Below, in pieces: positions 62,054-64,000 of a DNA stretch of 64,000 nt. Position numbers and translations under genes: made by a program. Every line of letters begins with the position of its first letter. Positions within the stretch are counted from its first letter, which is position 1. The notes below the pieces were generated by a model. The model was not told the DNA's origin. It did not search any database and worked only from the letters and a program-made list of their open reading frames with translations. Origin of the DNA: Poecilobothrus nobilitatus. Its lineage: Eukaryota; Arthropoda; Insecta; Diptera; Dolichopodidae. Location: positions 34,925,445 to 34,989,444 of the forward strand of contig OX352772.1 of assembly GCA_947095535.1 (NCBI GenBank). The letters run 5' to 3'.

Positions 62054-63412
62054 AAAAACAAGGTAGAATGTAAGCCAACGGTTTTTAAAAGCGCACATTT
62101 CCAAAACTCAATACAAATTGTTTAGAAGTGTGACTTACACAAAAATTTGAAAATTTCATGTAATAAGAAAAAATGTGAAAATAGGACATTTTTGAAATTT
62201 TGAGGGGCTATAAGTCCGGAATCCTATATAACTAAGAAAAGCCGTTAACACACGTAAAAATATATTATTGAAGCTTTAATTTTTATGTCTTGCCGAAGAA
62301 AAGTTTTTACAGGTGCCTAAGTTACAGGTGTCTAAAAATAGCAAATTTTCAATTTTTGAGGCGTAATAACTCTTAAAGAGGGGGCGTTACCAAAAAATTT
62401 TCTGAGGAAACTTATACTAATTCTAAAAGTTCTTTCTTGTCTCAAAATTTCAGGTTCCTATCTAAAGGGGTGCCGGAGTTATGAAAAAAGAAATTTCATG
62501 CAAAATGTGGTTTTCACATAACGGTAAATTTAAATAGTAAATTACAAAATATTACATAATTTTGATATTGTTTCATATAGATAATAAAATTTTCGATCTT
62601 CTGCCGGTTTTAGATTGCAAAACTATTACGCAGAGCCCGAGATATATACATCTGAAAATGGGGCTTTTTTACAATTTTGAAGAGCTGCAACTTTGGAACC
62701 CTTTACAATTAAAATAAACCTTTCACACACGTAAAAATATATTATTGTAGCTTTAATTTTTACATCTTGCAAAAGTAAAATGTGTGCAGGTTCCTAAGTT
62801 ACAGGTGTTTAAAAATAGCAAATTTTCAATTTTTAAGCCCTAATAGCTCATAAACAGGGGGTGGTCCGAAAAAATTTTCTGAGGAAACTTATACTAATTC
62901 TAAAAGTTCTTTCTTGCCTCAAAATTTCAAGCTTGTATCTAGAAGCGTGCCGGAGTTATGAAAGTAGAAAAATCATGCAAAATTTGGTTTTCACATAACG
63001 GTAAATTTAAATACTAAATTTAAAAAAACTGTATAATTTTGATATTAATTTACAAAGATAAAAGAAATACCTGTCGAATGACGTTTTCAGATTGAAAAAA
63101 TCTTAAGCAGAACATAAGATATATGCATTTAAAAATAGGGCTTTTTCAAAGTTTGAGGGGGTGTAGCTCCGTAATGGGGGGGGCTACATGAAAAAGTTGT
63201 TCCACAAAATTATTTTTTTTATAAGACCTACCTATGGTTAAAATTTTTTTTCTCTATCTTTAACGGTGTAGAAGTTTTGTAAACAGACGGACGGACGGAC
63301 GGACGGACGGACGGACGGACGGACGGACGGACGGACGGACGGACGGACGGACGGACAGAGTGAAACTAATAAGCACATTTTTTCAAAATTTTTTTGGAAA
63401 TGTGCTAAAAAG
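62054..63412 (+). mobile_element. GACG-bearing dispersed repeat, copy D (enlarged)
   Basis: Starts AAAAACAAGGTAGAATG and ends GGAAATGTGCTAAAAAG. At about 1,360 bp it is nearly twice the length of copies B and C because its middle is present twice. CACGTAAAAATATATTATTG occurs at 62,251 and 62,728, and ACGGTAAATTTAAATA at 62,521 and 62,998; both pairs are exactly 477 bp apart. The two units have diverged by many single changes, so the duplication is not brand new. Near the 3' end is a long perfect GACG run. No protein frame. Confidence 0.8.
63286..63356 (+). repeat. (GACG)n microsatellite, about 18 units
   Basis: About 71 bp of perfect GACG repeats (GTCC on the other strand) lie inside copy D at exactly the place where copies A, B and C have short interrupted versions. 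On the minus strand it yields a false Ser-Val-Arg-Pro repeat frame. Confidence 0.95.
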
Positions 63413-63599
63413 AATAAAAAACATACATTTATACTATTTAATTTAATAAAAACTTTAAACATAACTTAAATTACCATTAAATGTTCAGTTAACTTAAGAA
63501 GAAGTGTGTATTTCTGAATATTAAACAAGTAAATGTAAAGGTAAGTCAATGCAACCGACTTATTTATACCCTACACCTAAAAAATTGAAATTAAATTAA

Positions 63600-64000
63600 A
63601 AATCTAAATGTAAGCTAAAAAAATAAATGCTTTTACAACCTTTGTACAAAATTTCAAGTTTCTATCTTTATTAAATTCGAAGATATGCTTGTTAGGTCTT
63701 GGGAAGTGTGTGAAAGCACCCGGACCACCACATCAATTCATCTCAAATTTTAGAGACATCATCAGAACAGGGTAGAACACTCTTATATCAAATTTCAAGT
63801 AGTTTTATATTTATTAATTTCGAAGATATGCTTGTTCGGTGTTGGGAATTGTGTGGGAGCTACCCGAACAACCATTCCAATTCATCTGAAATTTTAGGCA
63901 AATCAGGGATTCAGGAAACAACACCCTCGTATCAAATTTGCAGTTTCTATCTTTATTAATTTCGTAGGTATGCTAGTTCGGTTCTTATCCTTATTAATTT
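63600..64000 (+). repeat. Tandem repeat of ~142 bp cut by the window end
   Basis: The anchor CGAAGATATGCTTGTT occurs at 63,678 and 63,821 and in changed form (CGTAGGTATGCTAGTT) at 63,963, giving spacings of 143 and 142 bp. Each is preceded by ATCAAATTTCAAGTTTCTAT-like sequence and followed by TGGGAAGTGTGTG and CACCCGGACCACCA-like strings. ATTTATACCCTACACC at about 63,560 just before it is a string often seen at the edges of fly dispersed repeats. The array continues beyond the window. Confidence 0.7.

Noticed and set aside
63238..63462. Minus-strand frame with a Ser-Val-Arg-Pro repeat
   Set aside because: It is only the translation of the GACG microsatellite inside a non-coding repeat.
1..64000. 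Search for bacterial-type operons, phage genes or defence systems
   Set aside because: No long open frames, no Shine-Dalgarno-spaced gene strings, and pervasive SINE, LINE and Helitron debris exclude a prokaryotic gene cluster.

Overview
The window looks like gene-poor, very AT-rich nuclear DNA from an animal, most likely an insect and possibly a fly. I judge it at roughly four-fifths A+T by eye; I did not compute this. The evidence is the dense poly-A/poly-T tracts, tRNA-derived SINEs with polymerase III A and B boxes, debris of LINEs, a Helitron, several inverted-repeat DNA elements, and a dispersed repeat carrying a (GTCC)n-type microsatellite like the mini-me/DINE-1 repeats known from Diptera. 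I found no intact host gene. The longest stop-free frame is about 120 codons and is low-complexity Phe/Lys sequence made by homopolymers. The window could be intergenic, or lie within a very large intron; the sequence does not decide this.

Layout. Positions 1-4000 are AT-rich filler. A SINE lies at 4.0-4.2 kb, followed by a degenerate ~150-bp repeat block at 4.4-5.0 kb. A 5'-truncated LINE end (RNase H plus a C-terminal Cys/His motif) sits at 6.7-7.3 kb. A reverse copy of a GACG-bearing dispersed repeat is at 7.9-8.6 kb. A TTAA-flanked inverted-repeat element is at 11.8-12.05 kb and a SINE at 16.6 kb. From 21.17 to 23.49 kb there is a recent tandem array of ~670-bp units. Degenerate repeats follow at 23.7-24.8, 26.1-26.9 and 30.4-30.8 kb, with a pair of convergent tRNA-like relics at 28.6-28.9 kb and a possible hAT end at 30.96 kb.

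A minus-strand relic of a LINE ORF1-type protein (zinc-binding cluster followed by a coiled coil) occupies 33.2-33.9 kb. SINEs lie at 34.2 and 37.6 kb, and an inverted array of a CTTTAAGTGAAG motif at 35.9-36.3 kb. The best-defined DNA transposon is an 839-bp element at 39,502-40,340, with perfect 9-bp target duplications (Mutator-like) and five internal repeats in two orientations. A reverse-transcriptase scrap is at 43.6 kb and a non-autonomous Helitron at 49.9-50.3 kb. Two forward copies of the GACG repeat lie at 52.0-52.7 and 54.4-55.2 kb, and an enlarged third copy with an internal 477-bp duplication and ~18 perfect GACG units at 62.05-63.4 kb. A TA-flanked MITE is at 60.35-60.64 kb. The window ends inside a ~142-bp tandem repeat.

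Nothing here reads as a coordinated set of genes. What ties the window together is shared transposon modules: the same ~90-bp internal repeat sits inside two elements with unrelated ends, and one dispersed family is seen with both interrupted and expanded versions of the same microsatellite.
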